A program made the position numbers and the translations under genes. A stretch of 64,000 nucleotides of DNA from Amycolatopsis acididurans (GTDB lineage: Bacteria > Actinomycetota > Actinomycetes > Mycobacteriales > Pseudonocardiaceae), in the NCBI RefSeq assembly GCF_012328925.1, contig NZ_JAAXLS010000011.1:1-64000 (forward strand), written 5' to 3'. This document shows, in pieces, positions 1-8,981 of the stretch. The notes under the pieces were generated by a model. That model was not told the DNA's origin and searched no databases. It worked only from the letters and a program-made list of their open reading frames with translations. Positions within the stretch are counted from its first letter, which is position 1; the number at the start of each line of letters is the position of its first letter.

Positions 1-28
1 ACCCTCGTCCGGGCGCCCGGACGAGGGT
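1..28 (-). terminator. Terminator hairpin after the subtilase gene
   Basis: A perfect 14-bp inverted repeat (left arm ACCCTCGTCCGGGC) lies 14 bp beyond the stop codon of the leftward subtilase gene. Its position and strength fit an intrinsic terminator. Any U-tract would lie outside the window, so the call rests on the hairpin alone. Confidence 0.6.
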
Positions 29-42
29 CCCCCGGTCCGGGA

Positions 43-3000
43 CTACGGGCGGCCCACGATGTGGATCGCCGAGGCGCGGGTGCCCTTGCCGTTGTGGTGC
101 TCCAGCGCGAGCAGGCCCAGCGACTTCTCCGCCGACGCGGGATCGCGGTTGACCACCAGCGCCGTGCCCGGCTTCGCCGCGTACACCAGCGCCGGGTCGC
201 CACCGCCCTGCGTGAAGTAGCCGGGCGCGAGCGCGTCGAACGTCAGGGGCGTGCTGACGCTGTCGATCAAGCCGTCCTCGCTGCTCGGCGCGGTGTAGTA
301 GCCGGCGACGCCGACCATGTAGCTGATCTTGTGCGACGCGGCCGCCGGGTCGATGCCCAGCGCCTTGATGCTCACCGGCAGCAGGATGACGTCGGTGTCG
401 AAGACGTTCGTGTCCACGTCGCCGAGCTGCCCGTTCACGGCTTGCACGTCGACCGCCGGCAACGAGGCGTCGCGCAGGTCGACCGTGTTCACCAGCAGCA
501 CGTCGGTGCCCGTCGCCTTGGTCACGTAGGACTCGAAGTCCGGTGTGCCGTCGCCGGTGGTGTCGATGTCGACGAACGGGATCGTGTTGCTGCCGATGTC
601 GGCCCAGTCGCCCCAGGTGGACAGCCCGAACGCGAGCAGCGCGTCCTGCGCGTGCCCCTGCTGCCTGGCCAGCGGCGCCGTCGAGGCCGCACCCACGTAG
701 TGCAGGTCTCCGCCCTTCGCGGTGTCGTTGATCGCGCATCCGCCGGTCAGCCTGCCCCGGCACGCCGGCAGCCGCGGCGAGGTGGCCTGCAGTTCCAGGA
801 CGCTGAGGAAGGACTGGTACCGCTGACTGCCGCTGCCCTGGTCCACGCCGCGGCCGCCGAAGTTCAGCACGGCCTGGTTCCCGCGGAAGGACAGCGTGTT
901 CGGGGTGGTGATCGCCGAAACGGGCTTCGGCGCCGCGTAGACCGGCACCCGCAGCGCGACGCCGCCACCCGAGGGCGCGAACACCACGCGGCCGGACGCG
1001 TCGGCGAGGAACTGCCGCGCGAGCCCCGCCTGGGTGGCCGCCACCGTCGGGTCCGCGATCTTGCGCAGCGCGGCCGGGTCGGGGATCTTCAGGGTCACCC
1101 GCACGTCGGCCGCCCCGCGCGGCGGCACCCGCACCGAGTTCGACGACACCTCGTAGGCCACGCCGGGCAGCGATGTGACCGCCTCGTAGGCGACGTTGTA
1201 CCGGGCCGGTTCGCCGCCCTTGTTCTCGACCTTGATGGTCTTGGACAGCGTCACCGGGCCACCGGCCTCGACGGTGCCGAAGCTGACGCTCACCGCGCCG
1301 CGGTCGTCCTGCACGTAGGCGAGCACCGCGTTGTCCAGCGCCGCCTTCGCGTCGACCCGCCCGGCGCCGACCCGTTGCGGCGCATAGGTTCTGCCGTCCG
1401 CGACGACGTCGTGGCCCGCGCTGTTCACGACCGCGGCCTTGATCTGCTCGACCGTCCAATCCGGATGCGCCTGGCGGACCAGCGCGGTGATGCCCGAGGT
1501 GTGCGGGGCCGCCATGGACGTACCCGAAAGGACGGTCCTGCCGTCGCCGCTGCCGCGGAACGCCGAGGAGATCGTGTCACCGGGCGCGGCCACGTCCGGT
1601 TTCACCGCGGGAGCGCGCACACCGCGCGAGGTGAACGAGCTCGGTGTATCCACAATGGACGAATCGAAGGTCGGCAGCGCGGCCCGGCCGGCGCCGTAGA
1701 GCCGCACGGACAGGGTGCCCGCGTCCAGCGCCGGGCGCAGCCGCGCGGTGGCCGACGCGGTGAGCTGGAACATCGGCACGGCCGCGTTGCCCGCGATGCC
1801 CGCCGCGAAATGCTCCAGCGCCGAGGACAGCAGCACGCCCTTCGCCCCGGCCGCCTGGGCGTTGTCGGCCCTGGCGACCGAACCGCAGGCGCGGGTGGAG
1901 TCGTTGTCGTCCCATTCGAGCCACACGTACCTGCCCGCCGCGAGCGCCTTGTCGGCGGCGCCGTAGGCCGCGCAGCCGTCGGCGTTGGCGGCGGACGGCT
2001 TCACGACCGGGTTCGTCGCGTCGAGCGTGTCGTAGCCGGTGTAGTTCTGGCTGTACTGGCCGCCCTGGCGGCCCGCGCTGTCCGAGGGAGCGGTCACATC
2101 CGCCGCGTCGCGCAGCACCGACGCGTCGCGGATGCTGGCGACGGTCAGCGCCTCCGGGGTGTTGCCGGGCGAGCCGCCCACGTCGTAGAGGTCCCCGCCG
2201 TTGCCCTCGGAGATCACCGAGAGCACGCCGTTGTCGGCGAGCTTGCGCACGAACAGCGAGTCCGGGTCGTCGGGCGCGCCGTAGTCGCTGCCCAGCGACA
2301 TGTTGACGATGTCGAGGTGGTCGGTGAAGTCGCCGTCACCGTTGGGGTCCAGGGCCCAGTCCATGGCCTGCGCGGTGGCGTTCGTCGAACCCGTGCAGCC
2401 GAAGACCTTGATCGCGTACAGCGAGGCCTTCGGAGCGGTGCCGGGACCGATGCGCATCGCGTTGAGCGCGTCGGCGCTGAGCGTCGAGTAGTCGCCGGTG
2501 AAGGTGCCGCCGTCGGCGTCGAGCCCGTAGCCGCCGATGGTGCCTGCGACGTGCGTGCCGTGCTCACCGCACGCGAGCGGGTTGGGGTCCGGCACGGGTT
2601 GCGGGTCGCCGCTGGTGCCCGCGGAGTCGTAGTCGTCGCCGACGAGGTCGGTGCCGCCGACGACCTTGGCGGTCGGGAACAGCGGTGTGGCCTTCGACCG
2701 GTCGATCGCTTCGTAGGCCGCCTTGGTGCCGGGGCCGCCGAAATCGGCGTGCGTGTAGTCGATGCCGTCGTCGATGACGCCGACCTTGACGCCGTCGCCG
2801 TAGCGGCCGGTCTGCTGCCACGCGGCGAGCGTGCTGGTCAGCTGCGCGGCGCTCGAATTGCCGCGGGTCTTGGGCACGACGGTGCGGATCGCCACGACGT
2901 CCGGCCGCTGGGCCAGTTCGCGGATCTTCGCCGCGTCGGCCGTGACCACGATGCCGGAAACGGCGTTGGCGGTCTGGTACAGCACCTTGGTGCCCGCGTC

Positions 3001-3339
3001 GAGCGAGCGGAGCTGGCCGAGCACCGAGCCGGCCAGGTTGGCCACGTTCGCCTTCGCGGCGTTGGCCGCGTCCCTCGCCCTCGCCGGGCCGGCCCCCTTG
3101 GCCTGTTCGGCGTTGTAGGCGTCCACGGCGGGCTGCTGCGCCAGTTCGACGAACGCGGTGATCCTGCCCGCGGACGCACCGAGCCGCGGCGAAAGCTTGC
3201 CGGCGAGGCCGGTCACCTTCGCGGTGGGCACGCCCTCGGCGAGCGGATCGGGTTCGGCGGCGCTGGAGGTGCCGGGGAAGGTTGTCGTCACGGCGACGGC
3301 GAAGACGGCCGCGAAGGACCGCCGGGCCCAAGGTCTCAT
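43..3339 (-). CDS. Secreted S8 (subtilisin-like) serine peptidase with PA-type insert
   Basis: An endopeptidase of about 1,098 residues, predicted to be exported by an N-terminal signal peptide (RR near residue 6, hydrophobic core, cleavage near residue 28). An inhibitor-like prodomain covers about residues 40 to 160. The catalytic triad is visible as Asp190 (VIDDGIDYTH), His260 (HGTHVAGT) and Ser near 609 (GTSMAAPH). A protease-associated type insert lies between His and Ser (about 430 to 560), and a beta-rich C-terminal region of about 400 residues follows. The ATG at 3339 is preferred over an in-frame GTG at 3348 because AGGAG sits 8 bases upstream of it. No cell-wall anchor is seen, so free secretion is inferred. 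The substrate is unknown. Confidence 0.9.
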   Translation of the reverse strand: MRPWARRSFAAVFAVAVTTTFPGTSSAAEPDPLAEGVPTAKVTGLAGKLSPRLGASAGRITAFVELAQQPAVDAYNAEQAKGAGPARARDAANAAKANVANLAGSVLGQLRSLDAGTKVLYQTANAVSGIVVTADAAKIRELAQRPDVVAIRTVVPKTRGNSSAAQLTSTLAAWQQTGRYGDGVKVGVIDDGIDYTHADFGGPGTKAAYEAIDRSKATPLFPTAKVVGGTDLVGDDYDSAGTSGDPQPVPDPNPLACGEHGTHVAGTIGGYGLDADGGTFTGDYSTLSADALNAMRIGPGTAPKASLYAIKVFGCTGSTNATAQAMDWALDPNGDGDFTDHLDIVNMSLGSDYGAPDDPDSLFVRKLADNGVLSVISEGNGGDLYDVGGSPGNTPEALTVASIRDASVLRDAADVTAPSDSAGRQGGQYSQNYTGYDTLDATNPVVKPSAANADGCAAYGAADKALAAGRYVWLEWDDNDSTRACGSVARADNAQAAGAKGVLLSSALEHFAAGIAGNAAVPMFQLTASATARLRPALDAGTLSVRLYGAGRAALPTFDSSIVDTPSSFTSRGVRAPAVKPDVAAPGDTISSAFRGSGDGRTVLSGTSMAAPHTSGITALVRQAHPDWTVEQIKAAVVNSAGHDVVADGRTYAPQRVGAGRVDAKAALDNAVLAYVQDDRGAVSVSFGTVEAGGPVTLSKTIKVENKGGEPARYNVAYEAVTSLPGVAYEVSSNSVRVPPRGAADVRVTLKIPDPAALRKIADPTVAATQAGLARQFLADASGRVVFAPSGGGVALRVPVYAAPKPVSAITTPNTLSFRGNQAVLNFGGRGVDQGSGSQRYQSFLSVLELQATSPRLPACRGRLTGGCAINDTAKGGDLHYVGAASTAPLARQQGHAQDALLAFGLSTWGDWADIGSNTIPFVDIDTTGDGTPDFESYVTKATGTDVLLVNTVDLRDASLPAVDVQAVNGQLGDVDTNVFDTDVILLPVSIKALGIDPAAASHKISYMVGVAGYYTAPSSEDGLIDSVSTPLTFDALAPGYFTQGGGDPALVYAAKPGTALVVNRDPASAEKSLGLLALEHHNGKGTRASAIHIVGRP

Positions 3340-3440
3340 CGAGTCCACTCCTGATCAAGGCGAGGATGTGAACCTAACCGACCATCCGGCGACAGCCCAG
3401 GGCAAACCGGAGTAACCCGACTTTCGTCGGGAATGGACAC

Positions 3441-3468
3441 GAAAAAGGCCCCGGGCGGGCCCGGGGCC
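3441..3468 (-). terminator. Intrinsic terminator of serA
   Basis: A 9-bp perfect stem (GGCCCCGGG with CCCGGGGCC, four-base loop) lies just past the serA stop codon. On the transcribed strand it is followed by a run of five T residues, which is the classic Rho-independent layout. Confidence 0.8.
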
Positions 3469-3485
3469 ATCTTCCGTTGAACGAC

Positions 3486-5084
3486 CTATTCGAACGTGAT
3501 GGCGCGGATCGTGCGCGCCCCCACGGTCGCCGCGATCGGGTCCAGCAGGTGCGCGTCGACCTCGCGGTCCACGCGCAGCAGCATGATCGCGTCGGCGCCG
3601 TCGGTGGTCTGGCTGATCTGCGCCGCCTCGATGTTCACCGACGCCTCGCCGAGCACCGTGCCGACGCGGCCCATCACACCCGGCCGGTCCGGGTACTCGA
3701 GCAGCAGCACGTGCCCCTCGGCGCGGATGTCGAAGTGCCGGCCGTTGACCTCGACGACCTTCTGCACCTCGTCCTTGCCGGTGACCGCACCGGAGACCGT
3801 GACCGTGCTGCCGTCGGGGTGCACCGCGCGAACGGTGACCAGGCTGCGCCAGTTCGGGCTTTCCGACTCGGTGACCAGCTCGACCCGCACGCCCAGCTCC
3901 TCGGCGAGCCGCGGCGCGTTCACGAACGTCACCTGGTCCTCGACGACGCTGGAGAACACTCCGCGCAGCGCCGCGAGTTGCAGCACCTTGACGTCCTCGC
4001 TGGAGAGCTCACCGCTGACCGTTACGGTGACCGACGAGGGCGCCTGCTGGCTCAGCGCCGACACGACCGTGCCGAGCTTCTGCGTGAGCGGCAGGTACGG
4101 GCGCACCTCCTCGCCGACGACGCCACCACCGGCGACGTTCACCGCGTCCGGCACGAAGTCACCGCGCAGCGCGAGCAGCACCGAGTGCGCCACGTCGGTG
4201 CCCGCCCGGTCCTGCGCCTCGTTGGTGGAGGCGCCGAGGTGCGGGGTGACCACGACGTTGGGCAGCTCGAACAGCGGGCTGGCGGTGGTGGGCTCCTTGA
4301 CGAACACGTCGATGCCCGCGCCGCCGACGTGGCCGCTGCGCAGGGCATCGGCGAGCGCGCCCTCGTCGATGAGGCCACCGCGCGCGGCGTTGACGATGAT
4401 CACGCCCTGCTTGGTCTTCTTGAGCGCCTCGGCGTCGATCAGGCCGACGGTCTCCGGCGTCTTGGGCAGGTGGATGGAGATCGCGTCGGCGCGCGAGAGC
4501 AGCTCGTCGAGGCTGACCAGCTCGGCGCCCAGCTGCGCGGCACGCGCGGCCGAGACGTACGGGTCGTAGGCGACGATCGTGGTGTCGAACGCGGCGAGCC
4601 GCTGCGCGAACAGCTGGCCGATCTTGCCGAAGCCCACCACGCCGACGGTCTTGCCGCTCAGCTCGACGCCGGTGTAGGAGCTGCGTTTCCACTCGCCGCC
4701 GCGCAGGCTCTGGTCGGCGGCGGGCACGCGGCGGGCCACGGCCAGCAGCAGCGCGATGGCGTGCTCGCAGGCGGAGACGATGTTCGAGGTCGGCGCGTTG
4801 ACGACCAGCACGCCGCGCTCCGTGGCGGCGGGCACCTCCACGTTGTCCAGGCCGACGCCGGCGCGCGCCACGACCTTCAGCCGCGTGGTGGCGCTGAGCA
4901 CCTCGGAATCGACCTTCGTGGCGGACCGGACAAGCAGCGCGTCGGCCCCCTTCACCGCCTCGATCAGCGCGGGACGGTCGGTGCCGTCCACATGCTGGAC
5001 CTCCACCTCGTCGCCGAAGACGCTCAGCACGGAAGGTGCGAGCTTCTCGGCGATGAGGACTACGGGCTTGCTGGGGTTCGTCAC
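3486..5084 (-). CDS. serA: D-3-phosphoglycerate dehydrogenase
   Basis: Catalyses the first step of serine synthesis, oxidising 3-phosphoglycerate with NAD. The 532 residues match the long actinobacterial form: substrate and nucleotide domains (about 1 to 315), an intervening domain (about 320 to 450) and a C-terminal ACT domain (about 460 to 532) for serine feedback. The Rossmann motif GFGKIG is at 151 to 156, and the catalytic Arg235, Glu264 and His282 are all present. The start is GTG. The gene is monocistronic with its own terminator. It corresponds to serA1 (Rv2996c) in mycobacteria, where it also lies near ilvC, ilvN and ilvB. Confidence 0.96.
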   Translation of the reverse strand: MTNPSKPVVLIAEKLAPSVLSVFGDEVEVQHVDGTDRPALIEAVKGADALLVRSATKVDSEVLSATTRLKVVARAGVGLDNVEVPAATERGVLVVNAPTSNIVSACEHAIALLLAVARRVPAADQSLRGGEWKRSSYTGVELSGKTVGVVGFGKIGQLFAQRLAAFDTTIVAYDPYVSAARAAQLGAELVSLDELLSRADAISIHLPKTPETVGLIDAEALKKTKQGVIIVNAARGGLIDEGALADALRSGHVGGAGIDVFVKEPTTASPLFELPNVVVTPHLGASTNEAQDRAGTDVAHSVLLALRGDFVPDAVNVAGGGVVGEEVRPYLPLTQKLGTVVSALSQQAPSSVTVTVSGELSSEDVKVLQLAALRGVFSSVVEDQVTFVNAPRLAEELGVRVELVTESESPNWRSLVTVRAVHPDGSTVTVSGAVTGKDEVQKVVEVNGRHFDIRAEGHVLLLEYPDRPGVMGRVGTVLGEASVNIEAAQISQTTDGADAIMLLRVDREVDAHLLDPIAATVGARTIRAITFE

Positions 5085-5198
5085 GATCAGGCTCCCGGTA
5101 ATGCAGCTCGCGGTCGGATGCTCAGGAGTCTAGTCGCGCAGTTCAGCGCACTGTTAACGGGAGCGCAACCCCGGCGCGAACAAGATCTGCCGAACCGC

Positions 5199-5879
5199 TC
5201 ACCGTGAGATGCGTGCCTCGATCCCGTCGAGGAGGCAGTCGAGGCCGGTCCGGAAGGTCTCGTCGGCGTCCAGGTGGGCGGCGTCGCGGACGACGGTGGC
5301 GAGCGCGGGAAACCGTCCGGTCGCGAAGGTCCGCTCCAGATAGGGGCCGAAGGCGTGCTGCCACTGCTTGGTGTCCATTCCGGTGGCCCGCTCGGCGCGC
5401 CGCTCGGCGATTTCCCGGCGCACCGTGCCGATCACGTACGCGTCGACCGCGGCGACCACCGGCATGACGAGGTCGACGCCGACGCCGCCCAGCGCGGAGA
5501 CCACCGCCTCTCCCCTGGCCAGCGCGTGCGGCCCGAGCTGGGGCCGCCCGCCGATCAGGTCGGCGAGCCATTCGTGCTCGTGGACCGCCTGCCGGGTGGT
5601 TTCGGCCAGGGAGCGCAGCACCGCCCGCCAACCGTCTCCGGCCGGCCGGATCTCGGCGTAGACCGCGTCGATCATCAGGTCGAGCAGCTCGTCCTTGGTG
5701 GCGATGTAGCCGTACAGCCGCATCGGCCCGGCCTTCAGCGCGGCGGCGACCTTGCGCAGGGACACCGCTTCCAGGCCGTCGGCATCGGCCAGCCGGATCG
5801 CCGCTCGCACGATCCGCTCCCGGCTCAGCTGGGCCGGCGCCGGTCGTCGCGGCGGTTCCGGCCGTTCCCACACCACCAT
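5199..5879 (-). CDS. TetR-family repressor, divergent from the FAD monooxygenase
   Basis: A 226-residue DNA-binding regulator. The N-terminal helix-turn-helix (about residues 20 to 65, with LRKVAAALKAGPMRLYGYI as recognition region) is followed by an all-helical ligand domain resembling the TetR C-terminal class (TetR_C). The ATG at 5879 is chosen because longer in-frame starts would run through the operator and into the neighbouring gene. Start codons of the two divergent genes are 52 bp apart and flank a strong palindrome, so it most likely represses both itself and the monooxygenase. The inducer is unknown. Confidence 0.88.
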   Translation of the reverse strand: MVVWERPEPPRRPAPAQLSRERIVRAAIRLADADGLEAVSLRKVAAALKAGPMRLYGYIATKDELLDLMIDAVYAEIRPAGDGWRAVLRSLAETTRQAVHEHEWLADLIGGRPQLGPHALARGEAVVSALGGVGVDLVMPVVAAVDAYVIGTVRREIAERRAERATGMDTKQWQHAFGPYLERTFATGRFPALATVVRDAAHLDADETFRTGLDCLLDGIEARISR

Positions 5880-5888
5880 GCCTCGTGA

Positions 5889-5920
5889 CGATACAGTGTA
5901 TTGAGAAATACAGCGTATCG
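5889..5920. promoter_or_regulatory. Palindromic TetR operator between divergent genes
   Basis: Arms CGATACAGTGTATT and AATACAGCGTATCG around GAGA match at 12 of 14 positions. The site fills the space between the TetR gene and the monooxygenase, ending 11 bp before the latter's start. Length, symmetry and position are typical for a TetR dimer pair site that overlaps both promoters. Confidence 0.8.
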
Positions 5921-5931
5921 GAGGGGGAGCC

Positions 5932-7041
5932 ATGACCATCGCGATCGTCGGAGCCGGGCTGGGTGGCCTGGCCCTCGCGCGGGTGCTGCACGTCAACGGC
6001 ATCGACAGCGTCGTGTACGAGCGTGAAACCTCGCGGGACGCGCGCGGTCAGGGCGGCATGCTCGACATCCACTCCGGTCAGCGGGCGCTGCGGGAGGCCG
6101 GTCTGATCGAGCGGTTCTTCGAGATCGCCCGCGGTGAAGGCCAGGACATGCGTCTTCTCCAGCCGGACGGCACCCTGCTGCTCCAGGAGGACACGCCCGA
6201 GGACGCCCCGCTCGACCGGCCCGAGGTCGACCGCGCCGATCTGCGGAACCTGCTGCTGGATTCCCTTCCCGCGGGCGTGGTGCGCTGGGGCCGGGCGTTC
6301 GAATCCGCCGGCGACGGCGTGCTGCGCCTGGCCGACGGCAGCAGTGCGCCGTATGACCTGCTGGTCGGCGCGGACGGCGCGCATTCCCGGGTGCGCGCGC
6401 TGCTGACCGACGCCCGCCCGGAGCACATCGGCCAGAACGTCGTCGAGGTCGGCATTCCCGATGTCGACCGCACGCACCCCGGCCTCGCGACGATGGTCGG
6501 GCGCGGCAACTACTGGGTGCTCGGCGACGGGATGTCCCTGGCGGCGCAGCGCAACGGCGACGGCCGCATGCGCATCGGCGTCAGCTTCTACCACACCGGC
6601 GAGGACTGGTTCGCCACCAGCGCGATCCCGTTCGACGACCCGGCGGCCGCCCGGGCGCGGCTGATCGAGCTGCTGTCCGGCTGGGACTCGCGGTTCACCG
6701 CGCTGATCGAGGCCTGCGACGACACGGTCGTGCCGCGCTCGATCTTCACCCTCCCGATCGGCCTGACCTGGGCGTCCAAGCCGGACGTCACGCTGGTCGG
6801 GGATGCCGCGCACCTGATGCCGCCGGTCGGCGAGGGCGCCAACATGGCGCTGCTCGACGGAGCGCTACTCGGCCTCGCACTGGCCGCCCGCCCTGGCGAC
6901 TTTCCCGCCGCCATCGAGGAATACGAACGCGAGATGTTCGACCGCACCGGTGCCGCCGCCCGGATGTCGGCGGACATGCAGGAATTGCTGATGTCGCCGG
7001 ACGCCGCCCAGAAATTGCTCGCGTTCTTCCAGCCGGGCTGA
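5932..7041 (+). CDS. TetX-like FAD-dependent monooxygenase
   Basis: A 369-residue flavoprotein hydroxylase of the PHBH fold. FAD-binding signatures are in place: GAGLGG at residues 6 to 11, the DG motif in LLVGADGAHSRVR near 145, and GDAAHLMPPVGEGANMAL near 285. The segment GGMLDIHSGQRALREAGL (about 42 to 59) and the later PEVDRADLRNLLLDSL resemble the tetracycline-inactivating TetX group more than ordinary aromatic hydroxylases; this is from memory of the family, not an alignment search. A strong GGAGGGGG ribosome site precedes the ATG. It is probably induced by a small molecule through the divergent TetR protein. It could equally hydroxylate a native aromatic metabolite. Confidence 0.85.
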   Translation: MTIAIVGAGLGGLALARVLHVNGIDSVVYERETSRDARGQGGMLDIHSGQRALREAGLIERFFEIARGEGQDMRLLQPDGTLLLQEDTPEDAPLDRPEVDRADLRNLLLDSLPAGVVRWGRAFESAGDGVLRLADGSSAPYDLLVGADGAHSRVRALLTDARPEHIGQNVVEVGIPDVDRTHPGLATMVGRGNYWVLGDGMSLAAQRNGDGRMRIGVSFYHTGEDWFATSAIPFDDPAAARARLIELLSGWDSRFTALIEACDDTVVPRSIFTLPIGLTWASKPDVTLVGDAAHLMPPVGEGANMALLDGALLGLALAARPGDFPAAIEEYEREMFDRTGAAARMSADMQELLMSPDAAQKLLAFFQPG

Positions 7042-7058
7042 ACCCGAGCAGATCGCCG

Positions 7059-7334
7059 CTAGGCGACGGGGAGATCGAACTCGCCGTCGCGGGCGCCCGC
7101 GACGAAGGCGTCCCATTCGGACGGAGTGAACACGAGCACGGTGCCCTCGGGTTCGGTGGACTGACGCAACACCGTGTAGGTCACGCCGTCGCTGTGCGGG
7201 ACGAAAGCGAACTCGATCGCGTCCTCAATGGTCTCGCCGGGCGGCTCTGCTCGTTGCCACTGTGCGGTTTCCAGATTCAGCACATCGCGGACGTCGGCTT
7301 TGTCGTCCCCGGGCAGACCCCGCTCTCCACTCAT
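7059..7334 (-). CDS. DUF397-like small protein
   Basis: A 91-residue acidic protein whose C-terminal half (VLVFTPSEWDAFVAGARDGEFD) matches the DUF397 signature common in actinomycetes. Such proteins usually sit next to an XRE-type regulator and act with it, but no such partner is adjacent here. The ATG at 7334 is preferred because a longer frame starting at 7382 would run through the ilvC terminator. No clear ribosome site is seen. Confidence 0.75.
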   Translation of the reverse strand: MSGERGLPGDDKADVRDVLNLETAQWQRAEPPGETIEDAIEFAFVPHSDGVTYTVLRQSTEPEGTVLVFTPSEWDAFVAGARDGEFDLPVA

Positions 7335-7339
7335 GCGCA

Positions 7340-7353
7340 CACGGTAAACCGTG
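7340..7353. promoter_or_regulatory. 14-bp palindrome upstream of the DUF397 gene
   Basis: CACGGTAAACCGTG is a perfect palindrome placed 6 bp before the DUF397 start codon. It could be a regulator binding site. No protein can be assigned. Confidence 0.35.
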
Positions 7354-7360
7354 CCCCGGA

Positions 7361-7396
7361 AAGCCGAGAAGGCCACCATCATGGGGGATGGTGGCC
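7361..7396 (-). terminator. Terminator of the ilvBNC operon
   Basis: A perfect 10-bp stem (GGCCACCATC with GATGGTGGCC, six-base loop) lies 28 bp after the ilvC stop. It is followed on the transcribed strand by the T-rich TTCTCGGCTTTCC. It marks the end of the ilvB-ilvN-ilvC transcript. Confidence 0.7.
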
Positions 7397-7423
7397 TCCG
7401 CAGCCGTCACGAAGTGCGAACGA

Positions 7424-8461
<1,038 letters not shown>

Positions 8462-8474
8462 TTATCTGTAACGC

Positions 8475-8981
8475 TTAGCGGGGTGAGGTCGCCGTGATGG
8501 AGCGTGCACCGCGGCCGACCGCGACCATGCCGGACTGCACGATCTCACGGACGCCGTAGGGCTCCAGCATCCGCAGCAGCGCGCTCAGCTTGTCGCCGGT
8601 GCCGGTGGCCTCGATGGTCAGCGCCTCCGGTGACACGTCGACCACCTTGGCACGGAAGAGCTGCACCGTCTCCAGCACCTGGCTGCGCACCGTCGAGTCG
8701 GCGCGCACCTTCACCAGCAACAGCTCGCGCTGCACGGACGTGGACTGCTCGAGCTCCACGATCTTGATGACGTTGATCAGCTTGTTGAGCTGCTTGGTCA
8801 CCTGTTCGAGCGGTAGCTCCTCAACGGCGACCACGATCGTCATCCGGGACACCTCCGGGTTCTCCGTGGGCCCGACTGCGAGGGACTCGATGTTGAAGCC
8901 GCGGCGGGAGAACAGTCCGGCGACCCGTGCGAGCACCCCGGGCACATTCTCCACCAGCACACTGAGCGTATGCGTACTCAC
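8475..8981 (-). CDS. ilvN: Acetolactate synthase regulatory (small) subunit
   Basis: A 168-residue subunit that binds valine and activates the catalytic subunit. The N-terminal ACT domain (about 4 to 80, [21 protein letters not shown]) and the C-terminal ALS_ss_C domain (about 85 to 160) are both visible. The GTG start overlaps the ilvB stop by four bases, implying coupled synthesis of the two subunits. Confidence 0.96.
   Translation of the reverse strand: MSTHTLSVLVENVPGVLARVAGLFSRRGFNIESLAVGPTENPEVSRMTIVVAVEELPLEQVTKQLNKLINVIKIVELEQSTSVQRELLLVKVRADSTVRSQVLETVQLFRAKVVDVSPEALTIEATGTGDKLSALLRMLEPYGVREIVQSGMVAVGRGARSITATSPR

Noticed and set aside
61..3354. An open frame of about 1,097 codons opposite the subtilase gene
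   Set aside because: Its translation is Arg/Val/Gly rich with no domain, and the leftward frame has a full subtilase with catalytic triad. It is a codon-bias shadow.
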